A stretch of 64,000 nt of DNA from positions 72,001 to 136,000 of the forward strand of contig JAFEMH010001242.1 in NCBI GenBank assembly GCA_022495995.1. Reading direction: 5' to 3'. Below the pieces are notes generated by a model. That model was not told where the DNA came from. It searched no databases and was given only the letters and a program-made list of their open reading frames with translations. This stretch comes from Adenophora triphylla var. japonica. Its lineage: Eukaryota; Streptophyta; Magnoliopsida; Asterales; Campanulaceae. Each line of letters opens with the position of its first letter. Position 1 is the first letter of the stretch. This document shows positions 1 to 10,779 of the stretch, piece after piece. A program made the translations under genes and the position numbers.

Positions 1-163
1 TAGAACGTCCAAAAAGAATTTTTTGTAGATTATCGGGAAACGGAGGGACTAACGAATAATCGAAAGAAGATTTAAATTACAACAAAAGTCCTTGTATAAG
101 ATTTATTATACAATACTATTGTCCATCAGTAGTGTAGGCTTTTGGTAAATTAAACTTTATTAA

Positions 164-285
164 TAATTTTAGACAAAATAATTATCCTAACGAAAATCTA
201 AAAATGGTTATTGTATCACAATTAAGATTATTTTCGATTTCAAGTTTTAGATTTTCATTAGGATAATTATTTTGCTAAAATTATT
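164..285. repeat. AT-rich inverted repeat, MITE-like hairpin
   Basis: Arms at about 164-202 and 244-285 are near-complementary (TAATTTTAG...AATTATCC against GGATAATTAT...CTAAAATTA) around a ~40-bp loop. This resembles a short foldback MITE. No clear terminal signature or target duplication is visible, so the family is unknown. Confidence 0.5.
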
Positions 286-290
286 TAAAA

Positions 291-848
291 AGCTGCACAC
301 TCGACCAAAAGTTTCACACTACTATGGAAGGAAAGATTTAAATTGTAATAAATGAACTTATAGATATAAAGGTTTATTTTACAATTATGTCGACAAAAAT
401 TGTAAAAGAAGGAGAGAAAAGGGCCAAGGAAGAGGAGGGAGCCCAATGTAAAATCTTACAATCCAAGTGTCGGCAACAAAAATCCAAACACAGTTTAACA
501 GAGGACAAAAACAAACCCTACACACTGGCCCAATAAAAAACGCGTGGGACCCACTAAAAAGCTGCCCTTAGTTCTCCTCCTAACTTCCTCATTATTCCTC
601 GTTTATCAGCAGCTGTCCCTCCCTCCCTCCCTACGATTACGCAATCATCCGCAAACCTTAGCTGTAAATCTTTCTCGCATCAATCATGCACCATTGAATT
701 TTCAAATATTAAGCTCTTCCTCCATTCACAACTGAATGTTCCAATTTACGCTTTTCAATAATTTTAAATTAATTAATTATTTGTATAAATTTTAAAAAAT
801 AGTTTTCGATAATATTTATAAGTGAATTGTTATTCACCCACAAAACAT
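291..848. other. Intergenic, no supported gene
   Basis: Moderately AT-rich. The stretch 420-735 is less AT-rich, contains GGCCCAAT at about 527-534 and a CT-rich tract, and could be a relic promoter or leader. The open frame at 544-735 has no ATG start and no recognisable domain, so no gene is called. Confidence 0.4.
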
Positions 849-850
849 TA

Positions 851-1140
851 CACCCTCCGTCCCACCAAGAGTGTCACCCTTTTAGGGGTGGCACGTAAAT
901 TAAGAAAAAAAGGGGAAAGAAAAAAATGTTGTGAGTGTAATTTGAAAATAGGAAAGAGAATTAGTGGAGGAAATAATGAATTTAAAAAGTGTTGTGAGTG
1001 TAGAGGAGAGAGAATTAGTGGAGGGAATAGTGGATGGGATAATAGAATATTAATAAAACATTTCCTTTTTAGGAAAGGTGACGCTTTAAACGGGACGCCA
1101 TTTTGGATAAAAAGTGACACTTGGAGTGGGACGGAGGGAG
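851..1140. mobile_element. Stowaway-type MITE
   Basis: Terminal inverted repeats CACCCTCCGTCCCACC at the left and GGGACGGAGGGAG at the right are flanked by TA on both sides, as expected for Stowaway (Tc1/mariner) MITEs. About 290 bp. The interior holds two related AGAGAATTAGTGGAGG modules. Open frames on both strands across it are by-products of the repeat. Confidence 0.85.
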
Positions 1141-1147
1141 TATTTAA

Positions 1148-1326
1148 CTAGCCCATGCTCGTGTTCAAGGCCACGTTTTTTTAATTTTTTTTTTAAATTT
1201 TTTTTAATTAATTTTTTTTTTAAGGGCAAAATGGGAAAGAGACAAAATAGTGAGGGCAAAATAGAAATTTCCGTCGTTGGCACTGTTCATTGAACAGTAG
1301 AGGACCACCCTCATTTATACTATAGA
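1148..1326 (-). mobile_element. Mini-Helitron (non-autonomous), copy 1
   Basis: On the minus strand it begins TCTATAGTATAAAT and ends in a degenerate hairpin followed by CTAG, with A on the 5' side and T on the 3' side. These are Helitron termini and the A/T insertion preference. Related copies lie at 7265-7417 and 41874-42039 in the same orientation. The interior is poly-T plus two GGGCAAAATRGRAA-like blocks and carries no coding sequence. Confidence 0.65.
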
Positions 1327-2330
1327 TATTCCCGCATTATTAGGTTTATCCAAAAACCTAAACATTCAACTCTATATACATCACCATTATTCATATACCC
1401 TTTAAAATTTCTAAATAATCACCCATTTAAATTAACAAAACACATCCAAACACTCAATGTTCATCTTCTTCGGCCAATATTTATCTTATCCGATAAACTC
1501 TTCATCTTCTTCGATCAATCTTTATCTTTTCCGTCAAATATTTTTTTATTGAATATTTCAATATTGAGTTTAAGTTTAAACAACAACAGGTGGATTAGGA
1601 GTCGTTACAGACTTGGAGGGGACGCCATTGTTGCTCTTGTGAGGACCTGTGAGAGTGAGATAAAAAGGAAAAAGATTACAAACTAGAATCATAAGAAAAT
1701 TTAAGGATTTTTTTTTTCTGTTCGATCAAAATTGACCAAACAATATTATCCTATTCGGTTATCAATAGCCAAAACATTACTCAATGTTTGGTCATTCTTG
1801 GTCGAAAATTATAATTTTGTTCGATCGCCGAAACTTTATTAATTGTTTGGTAACTCTTGGCCAACATTACAATTTTGTTCGGTCGAGACAGTTACCAAAT
1901 AAGGTGACAATATTTGGTCACTATCAACTGAATACCAATACCAGCAACTTCCCTCACTAAAATTTACGAACCCAGAAAATTCGATGAAAATGACGATCAT
2001 CTTTAATTTGTTTAGATTTCTCATTATGAAATACCCAAAAAATTTAAAATTGACAACACGGAATTTGCCGTTGTGGCGGAGAAATATAGGTTGAAAAACC
2101 AGTATAAGCAATATTCACCGGCGTAACTTAGAAAGAAGACCGGAAAAATATATGAAAACCCTCATTTAGACATAATAATGAGGGTTGATACGGTTATTTG
2201 AATAAATAGCATTTTTTTATAATAATTATCATGTGGGGGTATTCAATAATGTCTTAGGGGTGAATAACACTTCTCTATTTATAATGGTGTATAGATCTTA
2301 AGTCTTAAAGAACTATTAAATCAACCTAAA
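1327..2330. other. Intergenic with short duplicated motifs
   Basis: No gene. Variants of TTGTTYGRTCG...CTCTTGG recur at about 1735-1890, suggesting a decayed short tandem duplication. The minus-strand open frame at 1839-2111 has no recognisable domain. Confidence 0.4.
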
Positions 2331-2559
2331 AATATTATTTAAAGTATCGAGTGGGTCTTTTGAAAGACGCATCTCTCCTAAGGGTCAAGAAATACTACGT
2401 GTTTTCAAATACGCAGTGCCATTTTTGTAAATAATTGAAATTTCATTCGCGGTGACATTATTGTAAATAAGGGAAACTTCGTTTGCGGTTGACATTTTTG
2501 TAAATAAGTAAAACTTCGCGCGCATTGGAAATCAAGGCCGTAACTAAGTACATGGTTAA

Positions 2560-3260
2560 CAAATATTCTGGATATCAACCTCAAAGGTTTTTTAATATCA
2601 ATATTAAAGGCTTTTAATTATAAATCAACAAACACTATCGCTTAACATCATTTAACACTAATTTATAAAAAACATAAAGGCACGCTTGAGGGCCTATATG
2701 AAGTCTTTTGGGGTTTGTAAACCCATTAACACGGGGCAAAGCCCAATGACTTTTGTAGGTATCGATATTTCCTTCGTAAAAGAACCTTTTGAATGACAAT
2801 ATCAAAGGTTCTAAATATCAATTTTAAAAGTTCTGAATTTTCAAAATCTTTTAACATTGATATTCAGAAGGTTTGCTACGCGTTGGGTACATGACCAACA
2901 AACCTTCTTGATATCAAGGTTAAAAGGTTCTGGATATATAGAACATTTGTCATTTGAGATTGATATTGATATTTAAAAGGCTTATTGGTCATAATCTTGT
3001 TCAAATATTTTTTAATTTATATCCAAAAGGCTTTAATATTAATATTTAGAAATTTTTAATGTTGATATTCAGAAAACTTTAATATTGATATCCCTAATAC
3101 TTTAATATTGTTATCCATAATCCTTTAAGCTTGACATGTAGAACATAACGTTTATTGGTCAAGAATGCAACACACACCAAACATTATGGATATCAATCTC
3201 AAATATTCTGGATATTTAGAACTATTTGAGCTTGATATACAGAAGGTTTGTTGATAATAA
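2560..3260. repeat. GATATC-rich degenerate repeat tract
   Basis: The palindrome GATATC and one-base variants (GATATT, AATATC) recur many times, usually next to AAAGGTT, TTCTGGA or GAAGGTT. Two TTGATATTCAGAAGGTTTG-like blocks lie near 2858 and 3233. The pattern resembles the interior of the foldback element at 38616-39240, but no termini were found here. Confidence 0.5.
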
Positions 3261-3519
3261 CCCAATGCGCACAACTTATTAACAAAAATGTCATCCCACA
3301 TAAATTTTCATTTTTTTACAAAAATGTCACAACGCATTTAAAAACATTTTTTTCCTAATCACTACGAAAAACATGTTTCTTCCTAAATTTTGTATAAATT
3401 ACCTTCTTAGTGTTTACAAAAAAAAATAAAAAATAATAATTTCAAAACAGAGAAAGACCGCAGGAGCACCAGCTAAGTAGTGCTCGGTCACTAAGTACTT
3501 ATTCAATTTTTAGTCATTA

Positions 3520-3801
3520 CTCCCTCCGTCCCACTTCAATTGATACTTATTTCCTTTTTGGTCCGTCCCACATCAATTGATATTTCCCAAAATGACAAAA
3601 TATTTATAATTTTATATTCACTCTACCCCACCACTCATTCTCTCTCTTCATTTTCCACCACTCAATTTATTCAACCAACACTACTATTTATCCCACTCAT
3701 TCTCTCTCTTCATTTTCTACCACACATTTCTTTTATTTTATTAGTATTCCTTAATAGTTGTGCCCTTTTTTTTGGTCTCAAATGAAGTGGGACGGAGGGA
3801 G
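3520..3801. mobile_element. Stowaway-type MITE
   Basis: Terminal inverted repeats CTCCCTCCGTCCCACTTCA and the complement of TGAAGTGGGACGGAGGGAG are flanked by TA. About 282 bp. Internal TTCTCTCTCTTCATTTTC blocks are repeated. Only 9 bp separate it from the next MITE. Confidence 0.9.
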
Positions 3802-3810
3802 TATATGTTA

Positions 3811-4097
3811 CTCCCTCCGTCCCGGCCGAAGTGTCTGAAAAAAACAATTGCACGAAAATTAAGGAAAATGAGGTAAGAAAGAGAAAATTTTAAATGTTGT
3901 GAGTATGAAAAATTAAATAGGAGAGAGAATGAGTGGGAGAAATAGTTAGGAGAGAGAATGTTGTGAGTGTAAAAGTAAAGTAGAAGAGAGAATGAGTGGG
4001 TGGAATAGTGAAAAAACTTTCATTTTTTGGGTATGAGACATTTTAAATGGGACGCTCAAAATAGAAACTTGGGACACTTCGGCGGGGACGGAGGGAA
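3811..4097. mobile_element. Stowaway-type MITE
   Basis: Long terminal inverted repeats (CTCCCTCCGTCCCGGCCGAA at the left; CTTCGGCGGGGACGGAGGG at the right) are flanked by TA. About 287 bp. The interior carries repeated GAGAGAATGAGTGGG modules typical of this local family. Confidence 0.9.
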
Positions 4098-4455
4098 TAT
4101 ATTTTAACAAGAATATTTTAAAATTTATTATCTTTAATTTTTTTTAGAATTTATCTTATTAAAAGTTAATTTTAATGTATTTCCATTAACACCACTCCTT
4201 TTGCAAAAGAAAAATCTCATAATAATATCATTGTTATAAAATTTAATTTAATAAGCTAAAAAAAATTATCAATCCATAATAATGGAGTAGTTTTTTTGAA
4301 ATTAATTAAAGTAATTGAATTTATAAATTATTGATAATTTTCAATTAAGATTGCTAATTGAAATTAAAATGAAACAATCTTAATTAACAAGATGGAGGAA
4401 ATTTGTTACAATTTTAATAAAACCATTCACATAATTTTAGCACAATAAAAATATA
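4098..4455. other. AT-rich intergenic, nothing recognised
   Basis: Very AT-rich, with homopolymer runs and no open frame, inverted repeat or RNA gene that I can support. Confidence 0.5.
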
Positions 4456-4675
4456 TTCCCTCCGTCCCATTTCAAGCTTCACCTTTTGTCAAAATGGGTA
4501 TTTCGTTAAAAGCTTCACATTTTCTAAAATGACAAAAAACTTTTCAAATTTACTATTCTCTCCACTCATTCTCTCTTCTATTTTACTTTAACACTTATAA
4601 TATTTTTTTTACTTATCTTTTTTTTTAATTTACATGATTTCTCAAAAGGGTGAAGTATTAACATGATGGATGGAG
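4456..4675. mobile_element. Degenerate Stowaway-type MITE
   Basis: The left end TTCCCTCCGTCCCATTTC is preceded by TA. The right end is decayed (GATGGATGGAG) and followed by TA. Inner parts of the inverted repeat (GCTTCACCTTTTG against CAAAAGGGTGAAG) are still visible. Confidence 0.7.
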
Positions 4676-5438
4676 TATTGAACTAATTATTCTTAAGAAA
4701 TAAAGCCAACTAGTCAAATGAACCCTCACATTATTAAAAAACTGTCACTTCATACCAGCTAATTAAATCATTTATGAGGCACAATTGACCACAAATCTCC
4801 CAAATCAACATTTATTTCCCAAATCAACATTTAACAAACTATTAAGATCTCCAAACATTCAAAAATGATATCGATCCCGTTTAGACATGAAATAATAAGG
4901 TTTAATTTCTTTCAATTATCATATTTTTACTCGTGACTTTCAATTAAATCATTATTATACTTACTCTCACCCATCTATCGTTTTCTCGCTTTTATGATCT
5001 TTCTTATGTAAGGAAACATCCTATCCATTTGTCCCGAACAATTCGCCTACATTTTCTTTTCTGGATGAAGCTTGAATAATAATTTTAGGTTAATATAATA
5101 TTTTAAATCTTCAATATCAAAAATAAGGTTCACAGCAAAAAAATAAATGTAAATCAGTAATAAATTAAAAAAAAAAAAGTGACAGGGAGCAAATACAGAA
5201 CTAACAATCAATCTTTGCTTCATCCTTTACAGCTTACAAAGAAAGAAGATAAACAACAAAACTAGCAGAGGATAATTTCGTCCTTTTTGACATAATAGTC
5301 CTCAAGAAAAGAAAACAGTTTGTATTTTCTTTTTCCTTGATTTTCTTTTCATATTTTCTTTTCTTTCTAAACAGAAATACAATACAGTAGTATATCTAAA
5401 CAAACAAAAATAAAAATAAAAATAAAATAAAATAAAAA
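4676..5438. other. Intergenic and 3' flank of the epimerase gene
   Basis: AT-rich. The part just below 5438 is the minus-strand 3' untranslated region and terminator of the epimerase gene, with several A/T-rich runs suitable for polyadenylation. The small open frame at 5302-5487 overlaps the true stop in another frame and is a shadow. Confidence 0.5.
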
Positions 5439-6734
5439 TCAATTTACAGGCTTTCCGTGAGTATACCCATAATACGAGAGATACCATCTAACGAATTTTT
5501 TCAACCCGGTTTGTAAATCGGTTGTGGGTTTATACCCGAGTTCCCTTCGTGCCAAACTGATGTTCGCGTGGGTGAACGGAACGTCACCGTTTCCCGGCAT
5601 GTCCACCACATTCTTCTTCGCCTTCACCTTCAAGTGCCTCTCCAGTATACTTACGAGCGTCGGCACCGTCACCGGCGACGTGTTGCCCAAATTAAAGATC
5701 CGGTAAGGTGCCGCTCCCTTCTTCTTACCGCCCGAACCGGTACTCTTACCCGACGTGTCCAACGAACCAACACATCCCTTCACAATATCATCAATGTACG
5801 TAAAATCTCGGGCTAAGTCAACTCGGTTCTTACCCCGGTACACAGTAATCGGTTTACCCTGTAAAATGTTACGGGTAAACGAGAAATACGCCATATCGGG
5901 TCTGCCCCATGGACCGTAAACCGTGAAGAATCTCAACCCGGTGATCGATAATCCATAGATGTGATTATATGTATGAGTGATTTCTTCACCGGCCTTCTTA
6001 GTTGCGGCGTAAAGAGAAGCCGGGCTATCGGTTCTATCCGATTCGGAAAAGGGAACCTTTTCGTTTAACCCGTAAACCGAACTTGAAGAAGCCCATACAA
6101 CGGCGGGTTGTGGGTTAGCGGATTTACAAGCCTCCATTAGGGAGACAAGTCCGGCGATGTTGCTATGAACGTACGATTGAGGGTTCTCCATAGCGTATCG
6201 TACACCCGCCTGCGCCGCCAAGTGCATCACGTGGGTGAAAGCAACAACGTCGAAGAGCTTCGCTAATAGGCGCCGGTCGTTAATGTCACCCTCGACGATG
6301 AAGACGCTGTGTGAATCGAGTAGGGCCCGCCGCGCCTTCTTCAGAGACGGGTCGTAGTAATTATTGAAATTGTCGAGTCCGACGACGCCGTCGCCGCGTT
6401 TCTTAAGGGCGAGGGAGACGTGAGTCCCGACGAAACCGGCTGCGCCGGTAACAAGCACGGACATGCCGTGAGCGCGGTGGATCTGGGCGGAGTTACGGAC
6501 TTGCTTCTCCCAATGAAGACCACCCCAGGAGGCGGTGAAGTACCGGCTACCGGAATCAACGAAGCTTTGGAAACTGAGATAAGAAGCAGTCAAGGCAATC
6601 AAGAAGAGAGCCCAGAGAAACATGGTGCTGGTGGAGGCGAAACAACGGTGTAAAGTGCGATTCATTGTGTGTGAACGATCGATCTTAAATTTCCCCGGCG
6701 TTGATGGAAACAATTCCTCCTCCAATGACGGCAT
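5439..6734 (-). CDS. GAE: UDP-glucuronate 4-epimerase, Golgi membrane (GAE family)
   Basis: A 431-residue single-exon gene. The protein interconverts UDP-glucuronate and UDP-galacturonate, the donor for pectin synthesis, and family members are Golgi type II membrane proteins. The sequence shows a cytosolic N-terminus, one hydrophobic segment at about residues 38-57, then an extended short-chain dehydrogenase fold: NAD-binding GAAGFVG at 97-103, the ASSSSVYG block at 215-222, catalytic Y242 and K246 in YAATK, RFFTVYGPWGRPDMAYF at 268-284, and DFTYIDDIV at 310-318. Length and lack of introns match plant GAE proteins. The upstream ATG at 6734 was chosen because the frame is open and the N-terminus fits the family; a second ATG at residue 24 is possible. 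No frameshift or missing catalytic residue was seen. It is the only convincingly intact host gene here. The isoform number cannot be assigned from sequence alone. Confidence 0.96.
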   Translation of the reverse strand: MPSLEEELFPSTPGKFKIDRSHTMNRTLHRCFASTSTMFLWALFLIALTASYLSFQSFVDSGSRYFTASWGGLHWEKQVRNSAQIHRAHGMSVLVTGAAGFVGTHVSLALKKRGDGVVGLDNFNNYYDPSLKKARRALLDSHSVFIVEGDINDRRLLAKLFDVVAFTHVMHLAAQAGVRYAMENPQSYVHSNIAGLVSLMEACKSANPQPAVVWASSSSVYGLNEKVPFSESDRTDSPASLYAATKKAGEEITHTYNHIYGLSITGLRFFTVYGPWGRPDMAYFSFTRNILQGKPITVYRGKNRVDLARDFTYIDDIVKGCVGSLDTSGKSTGSGGKKKGAAPYRIFNLGNTSPVTVPTLVSILERHLKVKAKKNVVDMPGNGDVPFTHANISLARRELGYKPTTDLQTGLKKFVRWYLSYYGYTHGKPVN

Positions 6735-7120
6735 ATCTCCTTTTTAATCTCTTCTTCAACAACCTCTTCTTGATTGATCTAATGCGTGTACGTATCTATG
6801 GAGAAAGGAATTGAGGGGTGAAATGGATTTTCGATTATTTTGAAAATTTGTGGAAATTCTAGAGAGAGAAAGCAGATGCAGGAACAATGGAGCGAGAAAT
6901 GTTCTGCACCTGCTAAGGATAGGAAGGAGGGAGAAGAGGATATATAGTGGTCATCCGCAAGTATACGCGTGAACGCGTTTAAGGCGAGTTTATGGTGCGA
7001 TTGCTATAGAGAGAGAGAGAGAGGACGGCCAGATTGGAAAGAGAGTGAGAAAGTAGGACTAATATTTTATAAAATTCCTTCTCATTTTCTGTTTTTACTT
7101 TATTTCCTTTTTTTTTTTTT
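6735..7120 (-). promoter_or_regulatory. Putative promoter and 5' leader of the epimerase gene
   Basis: Read on the minus strand, a TATA-like CTATATAT lies at 6940-6947, about 205 bp before the ATG, giving an estimated 170-180 nt leader. A (CT)n tract at about 7007-7024 on the same strand lies upstream of the TATA-like site, a common plant core-promoter feature. The transcription start is inferred from spacing only. Confidence 0.5.
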
Positions 7121-7264
7121 CCCTTAATAATAAGAAATTACGGTACCGTATCATTACACAAGTAAGTAAATAAGTGTATCTTAAAATATGTAATATTGCT
7201 CAAAGAGAAAAAATAAAGGAATAAGTTAAATACTAAAAAAGTGACCTTCCTTATAATAACTGAA

Positions 7265-7417
7265 CTAGTAAAAGCTCGTGTTCGAAAATACGTATTTTTT
7301 TAAGGGCAAAATGGAAAAAGAACAATTTAGTGAGAGTAAAATGGAAGATTTAACATATGACACTATTCATTATACTGTTCATGAGATGTGGTGGCATGGT
7401 GTGATTTATACTATAGA
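7265..7417 (-). mobile_element. Mini-Helitron, copy 2
   Basis: Minus-strand ends are TCTATAGTATAAATCACACC and ...CGAGCTTTTACTAG, with A and T flanking. It is about 153 bp. The 3' hairpin (around CGTGTTCGAAAATACG) is imperfect. It is closest to the copy at 41874-42039. Confidence 0.7.
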
Positions 7418-7479
7418 TTTCAGGAATCTATAGACAAAGTAAAAGAATTATTTAATTGGCATTTATTTTTTAGATAGTA

Positions 7480-7763
7480 CTCCCTCCGTTTTCGTTGAGT
7501 GGATATTAAAAATTTGGGCACATAGATTAAGAAAAAGTAAGAGATAAAAAATGAAAGAAAATGTTGTGATTATGAAAAAATAAATAGGAGAGAGAATGAG
7601 TGGGAGGAATAGTGATTTGATTGGTGTTGTGAGTGTAAAAGTAAAATAGAAGAGAGAATGAGTGAGAAAAATAGTAAAGATTCCATTCCATTTTAGACAG
7701 TCTCCATTGAGCTGAGACGAATAAAAAAAAAATATATCCATTCAGCAGAAACAAAGAAGAAAG
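7480..7763. mobile_element. Stowaway-like MITE, decayed right end
   Basis: The left end CTCCCTCCGTTTTCGTTGAG follows TA. The right end is diverged but followed by TA. The interior has the GAGAGAATGAGTGGGAGGAA modules of this family. The minus-strand open frames here are repeat by-products. Confidence 0.7.
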
Positions 7764-8318
7764 TATATAATAGGCATTTATTTGTCAAGATAGGCATTGT
7801 CATCATTTTCCATCTTGCATCTAAATTATTTTGTCAAGATGTTATAAATTATGTCTAAAATATTTTATCCCGACTAAATATTCTAGACGTTAAGTCGCTC
7901 TGATAACTCATAGCCGCCTAATAATTTTTAATAATTTTTAGAACCTTACTTATTATAAACATAGAATGATAAATAATGAGTACCAGAATTAGGATTAATT
8001 CAATTTTATCATTCCAATTTTTTTTTTTAAATTTGTTTAATTATTTGTCTAGCATTAATTCAACTCAAGTTAACTCAAGTCAGTAGCAATTTTTATTTAA
8101 AAATTTAGAGTTAAAATGAATTACCCAATTTAAATCTTGAAGTAATGATTATCTCGAACACATTAAAGTGGAGAGAGACATTGAAGAGGGTGGGGACGAT
8201 TATAAAGCGGGAATGGTGTGTAGTGTCACCATCTACTTTCTTGATTTTTATTTGGTTGCTAAGTTGTCAATTTCTTTGTAATTTAATCTATAATGTACTT
8301 TCTTTCCTATAATAAATA
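7764..8318. other. AT-rich intergenic, nothing recognised
   Basis: No coding frame, RNA gene or clear repeat. AATAATTTTTA occurs twice in tandem near 7920. Confidence 0.5.
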
Positions 8319-8871
8319 CTCTCTCCGTTCTATCTCATTTGACATCTTTGAAGTGGGCACGAAAATTAAGAAAAAAGAATAAAATAAAAAAAATGTGTGG
8401 TAGAAAATGAAGAGAGAGAATAAGTGGGGTAAATAATAGTATTGGTTGAATAAATTGAGTGGTGGAAAATGAAGAGAGAGAATGAGTGGTGGGGTAGAGT
8501 GAATATAAAATTATAAAAAGTACTCCCTCCGTCCCATTAGTATTAGCACAAACACTGTTTACGCGGAAATTAAGGAATATGATATTTTAATAAAATGTTA
8601 TGAGTGTAAAAGAATGAGTGGAGGGTGTAATAAATTATAATGGTGTTGTGAGTATTAAAATAATGTAGGAGAGAGAATGAGTGGGGTTGGGTGAATATTT
8701 TATTAATATAAAGTTTCCTTTTTGGGAGTGTGCGGATATTAGCGGGACGCCCAAAAAGGAAAGTGTGCTAATATTAGCGGGACGGAGGGAGTATGCTATT
8801 TTGAGAAGTGTCAAGTGAGCTGGGACGATCCAAAATGAAAATAAGTGTCAAGTGAGGTGGGACGAAGGGAG
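8319..8871. mobile_element. Stowaway-type MITE interrupted by another MITE
   Basis: Outer ends CTCTCTCCGTTCTATCTCA and TGAGGTGGGACGAAGGGAG are flanked by TA. The middle is split by an independent MITE at 8523-8791. Without the insert the element is about 280 bp, the usual size here. Confidence 0.75.
8523..8791. mobile_element. Stowaway-type MITE nested in another
   Basis: Perfect-looking ends CTCCCTCCGTCCC and GGGACGGAGGGAG with flanking TA on both sides. The subterminal ATTAGTATTAGCACA / TGTGCTAATATTAGCGGG arms differ from the host MITE, so it belongs to a separate subfamily and inserted later. Confidence 0.85.
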
Positions 8872-8949
8872 TAATAAATATGGCAAAAATGATGCTTTAT
8901 AATCATTTAACAACTCTAGTTGTTTTATTAACGTAGTGAAGAGATAAAA

Positions 8950-9499
8950 GGCTCCGTTTATTTGCTGTAAAATATTTTTTGAAAAATGTTTTTCCTATTT
9001 TTTGAAGTTTGATAAGCATTGAAAAATAGGAAAAATATTTTTTGAAAAATGTTTTCACCATTTTCTTAGTAAAATGACTTACGAATTTTTAAGTAAAACA
9101 TTCTTCGAAAAATGAGTAGCACCGCACACACCTAACTTTTCTACACCCCACGTTATCCACCTCACTCACCGCCACCACCCACTGCCCCCACTCACCACCA
9201 TCACCCACCCCCTGCCCCTCCTCGGATAAAAAAAAAATTAATCATTTAAAATTTATTTTTAACAACTCCCCACCCCCATCCCTCGTCGGGTCAAAAAAAA
9301 TTTAATCTTTTAAAATTGATTTTTAACAAATTCCCACCCCACTCCACTCACCACCACCACCCCTACATCCCATTCGGAAAACATTTTCCTTACCAAATAG
9401 CCGAAATATTTATCTTATTTTTCGAAAAATATTTTACAGGAAACTCATTTTTTAAAAAATATTTTACAAAAAATCATTTTTTGCGAAACAAACGGAGCC
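8950..9499. mobile_element. TIR element of unknown superfamily
   Basis: Termini GGCTCCGTTTATTTG and CGAAACAAACGGAGCC are inverted repeats and extend inward through TGTAAAATATTTTTT-type arms. About 550 bp. The interior has two CCACCCCCRYCCC-type blocks joined to ATTTTTAACAA. The target duplication is unclear, so I do not assign a superfamily. Confidence 0.65.
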
Positions 9500-10336
9500 T
9501 AAATTTATGTTATTCCTATTTAATTACTTATATTATTTTTTAAAAAAAATTATATAATAAATTATCACACCTTCCGCTTTCTATTTTAGATGACGTGCGT
9601 GGAGTGATAACCACAAAGATGCTACTCCTATATTTAACAATTACAAGTGATTTGTTTTTTTTTTTATTTCTTTTAAAAACACCAAACAATGATAACCGAG
9701 CCATTATGAGTTTGATATCAACATCTTCATCATAAACATAATGAACGTTAATCAGAGGTTACATGACTAATTTTTCATGAATATATCGACGAAGTGAGCA
9801 CATTTAGAAAAATATAAAAAATTAATGATTATATTTTGAAAATAAAAAATTCAACGAGAATATTTGAAAAAGGCTAAAGTTCAATGACGAAATATGGGGT
9901 TTTCCCTTTATTTTTATAAGCATTAAGTTAAAATCATTAAACTTTCACAATTATCATCCAACGAATGTGAAAAGTGTGTGTGTGTGTCTGTGTGTGTGCG
10001 CGCGCGCATATAACCCATTTAATCGAACGGTAATTTAAGAATTAAGATAGTTTTTTTTTACGATGTCATGTATCGGGAGGAGGAGGCGAGAAGATTGAAT
10101 GAATTAAAAACAAAGATTTAATTTTAAAATTTATGTACGGTATTTATGAGCCAGAAAATAAATGACCCAACCCAAGTGTTTGGATGGGAAGTCATTCTAG
10201 CAATATATTTGTTTGATATTGGGAGTAACCTGCAGCCAATTGGCAATTGCAAAATCTAAGCAGGCTTAGAATTATTCCAAATCCTGTTGATAGTTTTGGT
10301 ATATTGTCCATCTCACATTTGGAACCTTATAATGTA
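9500..10336. other. Intergenic with a (GT)n/(GC)n microsatellite
   Basis: No gene. A GT repeat switching to GC lies at about 9974-10008. The rest is AT-rich. Confidence 0.5.
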
Positions 10337-10566
10337 CTTCCTCGATTTCAAAATATTTATGCCGTTTGACTTTTTTATTGAATTTTGGCCACAAATATAT
10401 GATAATTTAATTATGTTAAATGAAATTCTAAAAATTTCTATTGATTCACCATTAATAATATTATCAACAACAACTTTTAGAATTTCATGAACATAATTAA
10501 TCTCTCATAAATTTGTGGTGAAGTTCAACAAAAATCAAATGAGATAAACATTTTGGGAAGGAGGAG
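10337..10566. mobile_element. Stowaway-like palindromic MITE
   Basis: Left end CTTCCTCGATTTCAAAATAT and right end ATTTTGGGAAGGAGGAG are inverted, each flanked by TA. The whole ~230 bp folds back through AAATTCTAAAAATTT / ACTTTTAGAATTTCATG arms around 10440. Confidence 0.65.
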
Positions 10567-10570
10567 TATC

Positions 10571-10573
<3 letters not shown>

Positions 10574-10613
<40 letters not shown>
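10574..10613. repeat. Poly-A tract of about 40 bases
   Basis: An uninterrupted A run immediately after the MITE at 10337-10566. It could be a retroposon tail or simple slippage. No retroposon body was recognised on either side. Confidence 0.8.
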
Positions 10614-10615
<2 letters not shown>

Positions 10616-10779
10616 GATGATTAATGACCTTTTGTTGTAATTGGAAGTATTACTTTGTCCTTGCACCAAAAACAAAAATTACTTGGTCCAAAACAAGATA
10701 TCCTTATCCCTTCTATTTTTTTTAATTACATAATAATTATTTTATCTGTCACAAAATAATTATTCATTTATATCATCAA

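Noticed and set aside
544..735. 63-codon open frame after a GGCCCAAT motif
   Set aside because: No ATG start, no domain, and no splice context. It may be a relic leader but cannot be called a gene.
822..1151. Overlapping open frames on both strands
   Set aside because: They lie within a Stowaway MITE; Cys-rich and Arg/Lys-rich strings come from its GAGAGAATTAGTGG repeats.
5524..6653. Several open frames overlapping the epimerase
   Set aside because: GC-rich third positions of the real minus-strand gene produce shadow frames; none has a domain.
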